Shown here one piece after another: positions 1-12,071 of a stretch of 64,000 nucleotides of DNA. The DNA is taken from NCBI RefSeq assembly GCF_017562075.2, contig NC_054082.1:33697148-33761147 (forward strand), written 5' to 3'. The DNA comes from Anopheles merus (taxonomy: Eukaryota; Arthropoda; Insecta; Diptera; Culicidae). Positions within the stretch are counted from its first letter, which is position 1, and each line of letters starts with the position of its first letter. The translations under genes were made by a program, and so were the position numbers. Under the pieces are notes generated by a model. That model was given only the letters and a program-made list of their open reading frames with translations, had not been told where the DNA came from and ran no database searches.

Positions 1-1671
1 CTTTGCTCGCCAGCTGTGGTTTGTGTCATTGAATTACTTTCACTTGGCAGCATATGTGTAGAGGATTTAAAAAGTTGAGCAATTTTAGGGCAATGAGATT
101 GTCTTTATTTGACAGAACTAGGTTAAAACGCTTTGATTTTGCATACTCAACAGTAAAGGATAATCAATAAAAGCAAAGGCTGTTCTATCGAATGTTGTTA
201 CTGAAATAAAAAGTATAATGTTGCGATATTTACCATATCTTTGGAAGGTCTGGTCAAACGAACCGTAAAACGAGCAGGGATGCTAACGGCCATGAGTTAA
301 TCGCAAAATCAGCACATTTCGATTGAGCTGTGTTGCTTGAGATTCTCGCATTAAAGATGCGCACAGTTTTCGTCACCATAAAGCTCCGATTGAATCGAGT
401 CCTCTGGTGCTTCGGAGCGATGGCAGGATATTGAATGTTTCAGTTCGGTCAATTTTAAGACCGTGCTTGGTAGCGTTTGGCAAAATTCATTCCCCAATCA
501 GCCATCCGATAGGTTCTAATTTTGGAAAAGCGTGTCAAAATGGCTGATGCCGGAAATTGCGTCTGCGTCCGTGTGGTTGCGGGCGAACAGGGCAAACGGT
601 GACCTCGTGCAAGTGAGTGCGTGCGTGTGTGAGTGCAAATGTGATGCCGGGCGAGGCGTAGACATAAGGAGCATCTTTACTCTCCTTTCCTTTCCCCCTG
701 TGGCTGCATGGTTGCGCTCTTCGTCTTGGTTTGTTTCCTTTTGCTCTCGACCTCTACTGATCAATTCCTGCCTGCCCGGGGTTCAGTTTGCTCCCGGGAT
801 CAACATTTAGCTAGCCCGGGAGACACACTGGCAGCATTTTGGCCAGGTGGAAAAACGCTGTTTGCTTTCAATTTCCACCTGAGTGCGGATGGAGCGCGTA
901 GGAAAATATGCGTACACTTGTACAAGTGCTGTTTTTGTCCCGGTCCCTTCGCTGGACCCCCCCCCCCCCTACCGGGAACGGAGCGGAGAGGCAGGAAGGG
1001 CAGGATACACGGTTCAATCATCGATCAGCTTTTAGCAGCGCACGGGAGCGCTGAAGCGAGCGGAAGCGACCGCGCCGATCCGAACAGTGCTCGAATAAAT
1101 TATTCCGCCGGTTTCAACTGCGCCGACCCAAATTCGTGCCTTTTTTTGGTCCTTCTTTCGCTCTTTCGTTGCTGTGCCGGGAGTGTTTGTGTGTGTGTGT
1201 TTGTTGACTGATGTGCAGGTGAAAAGTGATTTAAATAGAATAAGCAAAATGATGCTTTGCAGCTCGAATTTTGTGCCCGAACGGATAAACCCGGCAGCAG
1301 GAAAATCAATACTTGGTTTTTAATTTTTTTGTTTTGCTTCCTGCTTCTGTTGTACATACAACACGGCCAAAACTCGCCCTCGCATTGGGCACACGTTTTG
1401 CAGCCTGCCACAAACTGGGGTAGGTTTATTCAACAGTGCATGTTTATAGAAAAACAAACCGATTGTTCGAATAATATAAAATCAAATGTTTTCCAATTTC
1501 GTAGTTGCAAATAAACAGTGCTAAATGAAAGGCAAATAATGCTGTTGGGATGAATTTTCAAAACCGAACCTTTCGTTAAAAGTTGCATGCTTCATTGAAA
1601 CATACAGTGAAATCTCTCTAAAATAAAGTCCCGGTCCCGTCTTATTCCATACATCTTATGTCTCTTCAAGA

Positions 1672-1692
1672 TCTCTCTCTCTCTCTCTCTCT
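1672..1692. repeat. (CT)n microsatellite
   Basis: Uninterrupted CT dinucleotide tract of about 21 bp in otherwise AT-rich noncoding sequence. Confidence 0.9.
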
Positions 1693-2382
1693 AATGCGAA
1701 TATTCTCTAAGTTGCAATTTGAAAGCCTGGAAACGACGGTCTTGAACATTCACCTTAGGGAATATCTAGGATGATTTGTTGAATGATAGTTCACAAAAAT
1801 ATTGGACAAAGGATGTCAGGCTTTTTCCGTGGTTTCTTGAACACTTCGTGGCAACACCATGAACATTATCCTTAGAGATACTTCATTGTGTAATGGCAAA
1901 TGGGAAAACGAATCATGGGTAGTAATGTAATGAACAATTAATTACATATTCGTTTCTTCTTTTAAAGTAAAATATCGTTGCTGTTATGTTGTACCACCCT
2001 GATGGTAACATTTATTCCCATAAAAACAAGCATAATATTTGGAAATGTTGAATAATACGACACGAATGTCGCCTAATAGCTATCCGATCACGAATACCAC
2101 TTAGCCATCGGTCAACGGTTGGTAGACTGAGTCCTTTCCCCATTCGTACACCCTTTTCTCCCCGGTTCCATTTCCATTCCCCCTATCGCCCGCTTTCACC
2201 AACCACTTAGCCCCTATTAGAGACATTTGTTATCGTAGCGGCACAGCTGGCGCGTGGAAAGTTTATGCGAATATCATTGCTTTCCAATAAGCCCGCGTCA
2301 GCCCCGGCACTCATAAATGTATAACAAATTCGATATTAATCTTTCACCCATCCCGGCCCTCGGCAAGCATCGGTTGTCTTCC

Positions 2383-2384
<2 letters not shown>

Positions 2385-2416
<32 letters not shown>
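2385..2416. repeat. (GT)n microsatellite
   Basis: Uninterrupted GT tract of about 32 bp. It makes artificial Cys-Val or Thr-His frames on either strand. Confidence 0.9.
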
Positions 2417-2419
<3 letters not shown>

Positions 2420-3197
2420 TGGATGTGATGTGCGCCCCCGAGATGCTACCGGACCACCGAACCGAACCACCAACGAAACATCAAATGTCACGTGCAGGAA
2501 AACGTGTGAAAAATTCATGTACGAAAGCCATCCACCGCTGCCGGGGGAAAAAAAGGAGACACAAATAAATAAATAAAAAGCGCTCGGAACGTTTTGAAGG
2601 GTCGCGAACGTAACGGGATGCGGAGAGTGTAAAGCGCCTTGAGGGGGGGGGGGGGAACGCAAAGCACACTTCCACCGACTGGTAGGTGACCCTCGGTAGG
2701 TGCCTCCGCTTTCGACAAGGGTCACCGAAAGTAAAAACAACAACACGATAAGCCGGTACCAAATGGTGCCACCGCCACCGTACCTGGGTCGGGGCAGGGT
2801 GTGGGTTGGATGGGCCCGCAGGCCTCCAGCGCATACTCTGCCTGCAACATCAAAGGATAAAAGTTTGTGGGGAGCGGGAAGGATGGGTAGCAGCGCCGAG
2901 TGATACATAAACATTGCTTATGGGAGTCATTTTTTGTGTTGCTGTTGTCGTTGTCTCTCATCACCCTCGCTGTTGGTGGTCGGTTTTTTTTCTAGTTTTC
3001 TTAGACATGGGATGTGTGTGTATGTTTTTTTTTTGGTTCTTCATGTCCACGTTAAAGCCATTTCATCCTTTTTCGTTGCTTTATGCATAGCTACACGATA
3101 GCACAGCTTGTTTTTTTTATGCAGCTCAAGTGGCCATTCAATGACAAGTGCAGGGAGGAAAAAAAAGCTGCGACAACAGCTCGGATCGAGCTCTATA

Positions 3198-3442
3198 CAG
3201 GGTTTCCCACGATTTTTTGTTTGGATCCCATCAATTTTTAGTGAGTTCCCATATTTTTTTGGTGCGTTCCCACGATTTTTTGGCCGTTTCCCAGAATTTT
3301 TTGGTCCCATTGTATTGATATCGAAGCGGAAAATACCAATTTATTATGGGAACGAACCAAAAATCTATGGGATACGACCAAAATATCGTGGGAACGCACC
3401 AAAAAATCATGGGATCTGACCAATAAATCGTGGGAAACCCTG
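3198..3442. mobile_element. Foldback MITE-like element with TA target duplication
   Basis: A 245-bp near-perfect inverted structure starts CAGGGTTTCCCACGATTT and ends with the reverse complement, AAATCGTGGGAAACCCTG. It is flanked on both sides by TA (3196-3197 and 3443-3444). Each arm is an array of about five or six degenerate units of about 25 bp (TTCCCA followed by ATTTTTTGG), and the two arms run in opposite orientation, so a single strand would fold into one long hairpin. Length, TA flanks and lack of coding capacity fit a Tc1/mariner-type MITE. The family name is not known to me. Confidence 0.75.
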
Positions 3443-3444
3443 TA

Positions 3445-6400
3445 AAATGTTTATCTTGAAATGGCGGCATCCGTCGAAAGCCTCTTACCCGTACCCGGTG
3501 GGACAAATTGTGAAGTGAGGAAAAATGTGCGACGCACGTAAAATCGACAAAACACAACCCAAGCTCCGTCATCACGGAATATGATAACGCAGCTTAAAAG
3601 GCGTCCTCCAGCACCTTGAGCAGCGTACTCCGCGATGCATGTACGGCACGATGAGTCAACAGTTTTGGGGCCTGCTGAGTGCCTTTCAGTCTTTTTTTAA
3701 CACGCACACACATGCACACACACTCACACACAATCACACAGTCTATTCATTTGTGAGCGAAGCAGCGATGTGTTGCATTTACGGTTCATTTCTAGCGTCA
3801 GCTTGTCAGCCACTATCCCTGCCCTGGGTTGGTGCGACAGCAAAAATGACTGAATGTACTTTGCTTCAGTGGAAAAAGCATCTCTTGGCCGTTGTTTCTG
3901 CAGCGGAACCAGTGCCAGCGCACCTGCACCTGCCGGTAATAAGCTTCATCTACTGTCGGGTTTACTTAATTGAAAGCTTACCCTTCCATTGCAGCGGCTG
4001 GCGCAAGTGAGGGCACGACCCAACGCCTCCACGACCCTCGCAAGAGGACGTGTTTATGATGGTAATAAAGTGACATTGACCCTAAGTGCATGACTTGTTC
4101 GGTTTGCTGGTTTCGCTTTCTTTGCCTGCCTGTCACACGGTGCTAAGCTGGTGGCAACGTTTTGCTCGTCTCACGTTGCATTGCGCCCCGGTTAGGGTAG
4201 GGTTTCGCCGATTTTCACACCCACACAGCCGGTGGATGGGTGGGTGGGGAGGGAATAAGTGAATGAATATGGTCGTGAGCACTGCACGTACCCTTATTTC
4301 GAGCGGCCAGTGAGCTAAAGTATGACCGCTCAAGCAATGGACGTGATATAATGTCCCGTTCAGACAGTGAGCACCATTGATTCGAGGAGCTGCTCCGAGT
4401 GGTGCAAAAGAAAGAGGAAACAGTAAGCAACAAAACCATTACACACGAAGTAGCAATTCTATGAAAAAGAAGTAGATACTGGAGGATACAATTGGAAAAA
4501 TTCAACAAAAGTGAGTAAATGACGACAAGCAAATGCGAAATAATATCTTGTAGAAGTGTTACGAGCTTTTGCACTGACATGTCACGATAAGAGCTTTTAT
4601 AATAAGCAAACGCGCCATTTAGTAGGTTTGCTTAATTGTTTGTTAATCCGTTTTTTTCTTCTTCTGTTTTTGCTGTCATTTGAAGTATATACTGCAATCG
4701 TTTCTGTTACGATAATTGCCTTTAGATTAGCACAATAAGCAAAAGCAAATACAACAAATTTGTGAGCAACAACTTAATAGCATATGTCTTCCGATAAGCT
4801 CTCAGGAGACAGTTTACAAAAATCGAAACACTCACAATACAACACATACAACTAGAAAGCAAATCAATCAGAAATTCTTCTGGCATCTGATTCACCGCAG
4901 AATCGCTGCGCTCAACCAACGCCCATGGGGCTTTTTTATCTGATGCTGGAATGAAACCCCCCTCAGGGAAGTGCACTCGTTACCAATTTCCCAGTAACAA
5001 GGTATGTTTTGTGCTAAAAAAATGGCAGCGAAATACAACGCTCAAGCAAAGTCCAAGACGTTTAGACAAACACGTCCCTAGGCGTATCGCTTATGCGAAG
5101 CCGATAAAACCATTTCGACAACAACAAGTTCGTTCCCCGCAGGAGTGCGAACAGCGGTGGAACACACACACACACACACATAGACACACACAAAAACGAA
5201 AAAAAGGGAAACCATGAAGCACTGTCCATTCCAATGGCCATAAAGTGTACCATTTTTCCGGCCGAAGAAAAACAAATGCTTAAAATCCTGGAAGTAAAAG
5301 CATCATCCGAACGAGCTTTGAAGGTTTGCGTTTTTTGTTTTGATCGCTAACGGCAATCACACACACACACACACTCATGCACCGTTAGTGAGTGTGTAAA
5401 GTACGCTCTGGAAGCATTTGCTTTGATGTGGCGTTATTTATTCGAGCGAATCTGCCAGCTGCTAGACCGAAAGGTGCAAAATGCATTAGCTTCGCAGCGC
5501 GAATTTGAGTACCGACCGCTCGAATGCTACCTTGATGTCCGCGTATGCTCTGTAAAGTTCCCGGCATGGTATGCCCGATGGGCTTGGTGTAACAAAAACA
5601 CGAACCAATAAAGCTTAGAAGCAAGCAAAAACACAGACGCAAAACAAGCCGTCATGGGAGAAATATTGCTCAAGCGACCAGGCGCCTCCATCGGCGTGGG
5701 ATTGTTTTTTGTGTGTTTCGAACACTTAATGCTTCGCTCCTATCCTTCACTGTGCCGAAGCTTGAATAAACAACAACAAGAGTATAGCGAAGGGAGAAGC
5801 AAAAACCTCCCGAATTCGACAGTCCAGCGCTCAATTTGCACGCCCGCAAACAGCTTCATCGCCCGATCGGAGGTCGTTCAATTGTGTGGCTTCACCGTTG
5901 GGTGGTTTCCACAGCGTCACAGCGTCAGAAAGAAACCACCCGTCAAAACCGGTCTCTTTTGATACAAAAAATAGAAATACCATCATCATCATCATCATCA
6001 CCGCCATCATCTTTGGCTAGTCAACAATCGTCCCTCCCCTCAAACACCTTTCCGCGCGCAGCGCAAACAAACAAACATCACAATATCCGCAAGCAGCCGA
6101 TGCGCAACAAAAATATCCATTTCGCTTATCGAAATCAATTATCGACCCGGTGTGGGATGGAAAATCCAGCGCGCAAGAAAAGGGATTTGTACGTCGTTGA
6201 AAATATATAACGATATTCATGAGGCGATGGCCTTTTGGCATTCGTTTGCCCGGCGCGCCTGGAGTCGGGCGTCGTGGGGTGTTTGACGTAGGAAAAAAAA
6301 GTTTTGTTTATAGAATTCCAAAGTTGTTTGCACTGGTTTTGCTGGCAGTGAATAACGGCTGACACGTGTCTGCTGGGCAGCGGGTGCAACTGGGAGATAA

Positions 6401-7872
6401 ATGTAGGAGTGAAACGGAAGGGAAGTAAAATAAATCCACTGGCAGTGGCAGTTTGCCCTCGCCGCGATCAATGCCGATTTTGCTGTCCGTTTTCCTTCGC
6501 CACCTTCTTTCGGATTCTTTCGGTGACTGTGAATGGCAACCGATCTGCTGAGGCAAAGTGGGATACATTCCGGGGGCCTTGGGGAGGCGGTGAAAGATTT
6601 GTCATTTTCATTCATTCCTTTCGAGCTCACCACTCCGCGCTCATCGGTCTGCGGCTGCATTGGATTTTGGAAGGTTTTAATATTCATAACGACATTATTA
6701 CGGCGGCCAATGACGTGCCCGATCGACTCAACTCCAGCTGGCCTGCAAAAAGGCAGGAAAAATCTTTGAAAAATGTCCCCCCAACAGTGATATAAAATCA
6801 ACAAGAGAGAGGGAGAGAAAACAAAACAAAAAAGCGAAACCTCAACCAAGTTTGAAGAACAGTTTGACCATTCGGGCAACAGTCGCACAGCTTGTGTATT
6901 TTGTTAGTCCATCTATCAATACCAATTCGAACTCTGCGTCCTTCCTACGCCGCCCGTCCGGGGTGCCAGCAGGGAACGTTTGAACGATTACGTCGATTCC
7001 ACTACTAGGACTGCCACTCGCTGGTGCCCGGCACGGTGGGTGCAAGAAAAATGGCCAACAAATGGCTGCCCATTAGGCAAATTGTAGCTCCGGTTGCAAA
7101 TTTGCTTCCATTTCGCACAAACTGGCTGCGGGGGTGATGAAATATTCATTGCTGGGGTTGAGTGCAAAATGCAACATTGACATAAATGTATAAATCAGCG
7201 TTTTACACAGGTGCGTGGCACTACAGTCCCGACACAGGGCATGAGGTAAGACGATTCGCACGAAGCGGGTGGGCTGAAAGCGTTGCACTTACTTTTGCGC
7301 GCGCTATCGGTGCACGATCCACATTGCACGTTGCATAAAATATGGATGTGAGGTGTGCAACTGCACATTAAAATGTTTACAGTAAATTGGACGGCTTACT
7401 GCAAGTGGGGCAAGCCACGCAGCCCCATAAGTGATTGGAAAGTTGTTTAAAAAATCCGTCCAATTTTCATGCCATTAATTGAGGCTGATTGAGCGGCCTG
7501 AATTACGATAATGCCAGTAAGTGAAAAACAAAACAGGTTCAATGAGGATTTCCGTCTGTTTACCGCAACGTAAATGCTGCATTCATAATTGAATATGATT
7601 GCAATGACAGTGAATCAATAGACGATGCCCTCGTGCTGGGATTCTGAGCACACTCTAATATTGCACTGCAACATGCATTAGTAAACGACGTTTTAATTCA
7701 TTTGAGATGTACCGTCAATTGAAAAGTCGTTTAACCTACGTCAATACACCATTACATACGCCAAGTGCGTGACAATGCAAATCACCTGAAGAATAGAGGA
7801 ACCCTTTCGGTTTGCCACCATGGCACTATGCAATGCGTCGGAATTCCCAGCCCCAAACGTTCGGAAGCCTAC
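3445..7872. other. No gene recognised; possible intron
   Basis: If the signal-peptide exon at 7.9 kb is real, this is its first intron. A 223-codon minus frame at 6217-6888 has no recognisable domain and a length expected by chance in this much sequence. A CATCAT run is present near 5983. Confidence 0.45.
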
Positions 7873-7975
7873 CTGCTTTGAATCCTTCACAGTTGACGTG
7901 CGCCCACTTGCCGCCGCCTACCATCAGCAGCAGCATCAGCCGAACAACCGACACGAGCCGGTACCGCAATTCCAT
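7873..7975 (-). CDS. Possible first coding exon with signal peptide, unrecognised gene
   Basis: An ATG at 7975-7973 (context GCTACGATGG) opens 34 codons that look like a secretory signal peptide: MELRYRLVSVV, a leucine-rich core (RLMLLLMV), then small residues and a mature start near KWAHVNCEGFKA. The frame meets a donor (GCAG/GTAGGC) in phase 1 at 7873. Upstream to about 8400 the sequence is GC-rich and leader-like, with two TCAGT initiator-like motifs. No in-frame continuation with convincing splice sites was found between here and position 1, so the next exon may lie outside the window. The gene family cannot be named from 34 residues. It could also be a chance hydrophobic frame. Confidence 0.4.
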
Positions 7976-10900
7976 CGTAGCAATTGTTGGGAATTTCCCC
8001 CTTTCTATCACACCATCCAGTGCACTGACACCTCCGAGGCCTGCCCGAGTACCGAACTCACTCACCACCACCACCACCACCGGGTAGGTAATGGGTAAGA
8101 GCCGGGGCAACACTACGAGCTCACTAACTTTTCGCCTTACAAGCACATGCAAACACACCCGCGCAAAGACACGCGCGCGCACACACAAACACCAACACTA
8201 GTTAAAATCACAAACACAGCACGCACCGTCACGAAGCCACACGCACAATATTACACCGGCTGTCGTCGCGCACCGGCAGCACAGAAATCTTCCTGCCGAT
8301 CTTCACGCACACCGCGAACTGACGCGAACACCGCGGGGCACGCCCAAATGCACTGAACGATCGGCCATGGTGCCACCATTGCTGGCCGAATTTAAATCCT
8401 CAGGTGCGGTGGCTCGGTTCACGCCCGCGTTGCAACAAAACGACCACTTGCACCAATCGGAACGTTGTGCGTGTTGCACGTTTTACGTTGATTTAGGAAA
8501 CGCTGCCAAATAATGATCTGCACTACACGATCTGAAATGGGAAGTCGAATGGTGGTCGTAGTAGAAGTGATATGCTTTCACACCAAAAGAAGGAAGCGGC
8601 AATGTAGATAACAGATCATTTTGTGGAAAATAAGGTTCAGCAAACACAAATAAAACGACAAATCTAGTAGGTTATACTGTGAAAACTGTTAGCTCAGCTC
8701 ACGTTGCATATGTGATCAGTAAATGCTTGCAGCAAAGCTACAAGCTAGGAAATAAATGAGGTTCTAAAATATAGAAATATTCCTTACAAAAAGAAATCAT
8801 GATTACGGGTACGAACAATGGGCTTGTTTTCCAGCACACGAAACGCTGTCTATGACTGTTTTCGCCATTCAGCAACACGTCAACAGTGTGCACCTGAAAG
8901 TGTGTCAATTTATCGTTAAGCGATTGCCAGTTATCATTGATGAAACGATTTGTGTCCAGAAAAAAAACGACCCAAAAAAAAAACCGAACACAAAAATCGG
9001 TTTCGGAGCCTTTTTGCAATCCTCTCCCTATCGGTCCGGGCGGTGCCCAGGATGTGCCACGAGTGCATTCGTTACTCCAGTTCATTACGCTTCCCGGTTT
9101 TGCACACCACCGGTGCAGTGCACGTGCCTGCGTACGCGTCTATCCTTTCGCCTTTCAATGGTACCCAATTAGTGAAAGAATAGAGGGAATGAACGTGTAT
9201 GTGCGGTCCGTTAAAAAATGGAGAACGCTTCAGGGTTTGTATTTTTTTGTTTTGTTTCACACTACACGCGGGCGGAACAGTTGCACTCCTCCCGAATGGC
9301 GTTGCACAGTTCACGAATGCATCGCATCACGCAGCCTAGCTGCTGTCAGCAAGCGGCACAAGTGCTATCGTTCATGTCGTTAGCAAGTTGTCGATTCGAA
9401 CGCTTTGTGTGTGTGTTTGTGTTGAGGCCGCCGCATTCACACTAACGCCCCTGTCAATAGGATTATTTCTGCTGGCACTTAACAGGGCGGTCCGTCCGTA
9501 CAAACGGGCTTCGTTTGTAAAATGCACCCGTGTATCTGTGTGTGTGTGTGTGTGTCCTTTTTGTGCTGCTGTCCTTCGGTTTCGATTGCGTTCTGAGGCT
9601 GAGCTGAGGGTTATTGCGTTGATTGCAGACAGTTCATTGAGCGAGCGCAATACCACGCCAGGCATGTTCCGAGCTGGAAAGAGAGTGGGAAAGAAAATGA
9701 AGAACAGGTTGGTTAGATCATCATCGTCAAAGCAACCAAAGCGAGCGAAAGTGAAAGTTTCAATTGCTTGCAAGCAGACGAAAGCAAAATAAAAACAGTG
9801 TTCGCAAAGAAGCAGAAACAAAATGCGCAGAATGTGATGCTTGAAAGCATACGAAACCGTGGGGCAGTAAATATGGGTGTGTTTCGTTTTGTCGAGCCAG
9901 CGTTGCTATAACCATTCCGCTCACGTGTCTGGCGTGATCGGTTGTAATTTTTGTGTTTCACCCCGCACAAAAAAACCCCCCCCTGGCCGGGTGAAATGTG
10001 AAAGTCGAAGATTTATGTAGTAGTCGCTGCGGAGAAACAACGCTGCAATGCTGCTCACACTGAGCAAAAACTGGACGAAATAACCTTCGCCACTGGAGCA
10101 ACACGATGAAAGCGCCGCGAGTGTAGCTGTGTGAGTCGGTGGCAGAATTGTCGGCGGCACAGTGATCAGAATGATATTGTTGTAGTTTATTTCATCGCTA
10201 CATGCATGCAAATGCCACTGAGTGCGGATACGGCCAGCAGTCGATCACGTGTAAGCTGCGTGTAGCGGCAGAAAAAAAAATTGAGCAAATGGCGGGAAGG
10301 GCAAGCGGTTAAAACACCGTGCAGAATGTAGTAATTGAATACACACTGCCACACCAAGCGCAGAGGGTGCGAAACAAAAACAAAAAAGACATATCTCGAG
10401 CCCTGCAGAACTCATAATGTACCCGTTTCGGGGCTGATCCGCTCTCGGCTCAGCGGCATCCCATTACGAAGCACGTACACGCTTTCTGTGTTTATACGCG
10501 AGGGTGTATACACGTGGCTGTGTGTATTTGCTACCGAGCAAAGCTTCACATTAAATTGATAAAGCGGCGAAAATGAGGGCAAGCAACACGGGCAACGCGC
10601 AAAGAAAACATCCAGAAACCTAATTACTGGCGGATACAATCTGACCACTCATAAATAATCATGAACGCTTTATTAAATGTAGCAACACTAGCCGAGCTGA
10701 ACGAAAGAAGAGAGAGAGAGAGAGAGAGATAAAAGCAACTTATGGCCAAAAAAAACACGTACAATGTGTGCAATGGTGGGGTGGTTGAAAAGAAGAACCT
10801 CCAACGGAAAAGCTAAAATGTCTCCCAAAAACGGCAAGAAAACGGACCGTTCTTGTGGGGGAAAAGTTTGCTAGCTAGCCGTTGTATGTTTCTTTACTTT

Positions 10901-12045
10901 TATTTCAATGTTCCTTTTTTTCTCTTCGTCGGATGTCCAATTGGCACGGATGGTACGCCATGGAACATAACCGAGGGCAACACTGGCGAAGTCAATTAAG
11001 AGTGCTGGTAAAATCGCTGTTTTTGGTGCGACTTTCTATATTTGTGTGTGTCTTTTTTTCCTGTCCTTTTATGTGTTCAAACGGTGCTGTGACATTGAAA
11101 GCGTAGTTGCACCACATAAAAATACTTTCAAAGCCAAATAACTTGACAAACTAATACAAAAAAAAACGGAAAACACATGTTTGCTTCAACGCAGCAGCTG
11201 ATGGGGAGATAATGTCAAAATGGTTGCATACCTTTGGGCGTTTAAAATAAACTAGCTTTGGTATTATTGAGTTTTTCAGTTTTTTTTTGTTTTTTTTTTA
11301 TTTCCACTCTAACACTCTAATATTGTTTGACAGCCCACAACCCTTGAGCATGAACACTCCGATTGCTGTATCTGCAGTTACTGTTGATTCGAAGAGTGCA
11401 GACAATAAAAGCTCCCCAAATGCAGCGCACGAAAAACATGCTCGAAAACGTTGCCAAGCGTTCGAGGTTCCAGGGTTCAAGGTTGCCCGAAAACAGCCGG
11501 CCAGAAGTGATTGGAATAAATTAAACATCATCTTCCCACCGCACGGGCAGACGGGCTGGGAAGAAAAATGGCTCAACCTATTTACAGGCAAATGAGCTTG
11601 TAATGATTTTGCAAGCGCGCAGAGGAGGGCAAAAAGTGTATGAAAGATTATTGTTACAATATTGTGCCAGGGACCAGCAAGGCTGCGCGTACGGAACAAA
11701 AAGAAAAGAAAAAGAACGAATGACCAGCGTGAAGCAAAAAAGAACCACAGCGCTCATTGCTGGAGTACATTCTACAATTTCTTCGAAAGCTTCGCTACAT
11801 CACCCCACCGGAGGCGAAAACGGTCCGTTTCGGCACGTGTACCGATTGCGTCAGCGCGTTTGCTCGAGTGAGTTTTGAGCCACGGCCGGGACGGGACGGT
11901 TCCCTTCTTGGCTGGGAGTCACGCAGGGGTTTTGGAATTAATTTGTATAATTTATTAGATTTTAGTAGAAAGTTATTCGTGACCATGGTCACGGTGGCGA
12001 CCATGCCGTTGGGAGAAAAGTTCACGCTATGGTCAACAGCGATTG

Positions 12046-12071
12046 AGGGGGCCCGTTTGGGAGGGCCCCCT
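12046..12071. repeat. Inverted repeat AGGGGGCCC / GGGCCCCCT
   Basis: Perfect 9-bp arms with an 8-nt loop. A 16-bp perfect palindrome (CGTGACCATGGTCACG) lies nearby at 11978-11993. It could be the end of a transposon or a structured element; no partner end was found. Confidence 0.5.

Larger units (their letters stand above)
1..3195. other. No gene recognised
   Basis: Mixed-composition noncoding sequence with homopolymer tracts (C-run near 958, G-run near 2643) and two microsatellites. The small open frames here lack domains, splice context or coding-type codon choice. It may be intron of the minus-strand gene whose possible first exon is at 7.9 kb. Confidence 0.5.

Noticed and set aside
3041..3575. 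Several Lys/Asn/Gly-rich frames near 3.1-3.5 kb
   Set aside because: They are translations of the repeat units in the foldback element; both strands give similar repetitive peptides.
6217..6888. 223-codon minus-strand frame
   Set aside because: Length is within chance expectation for 64 kb, no domain or signal, and codon choice is not like the local real gene.
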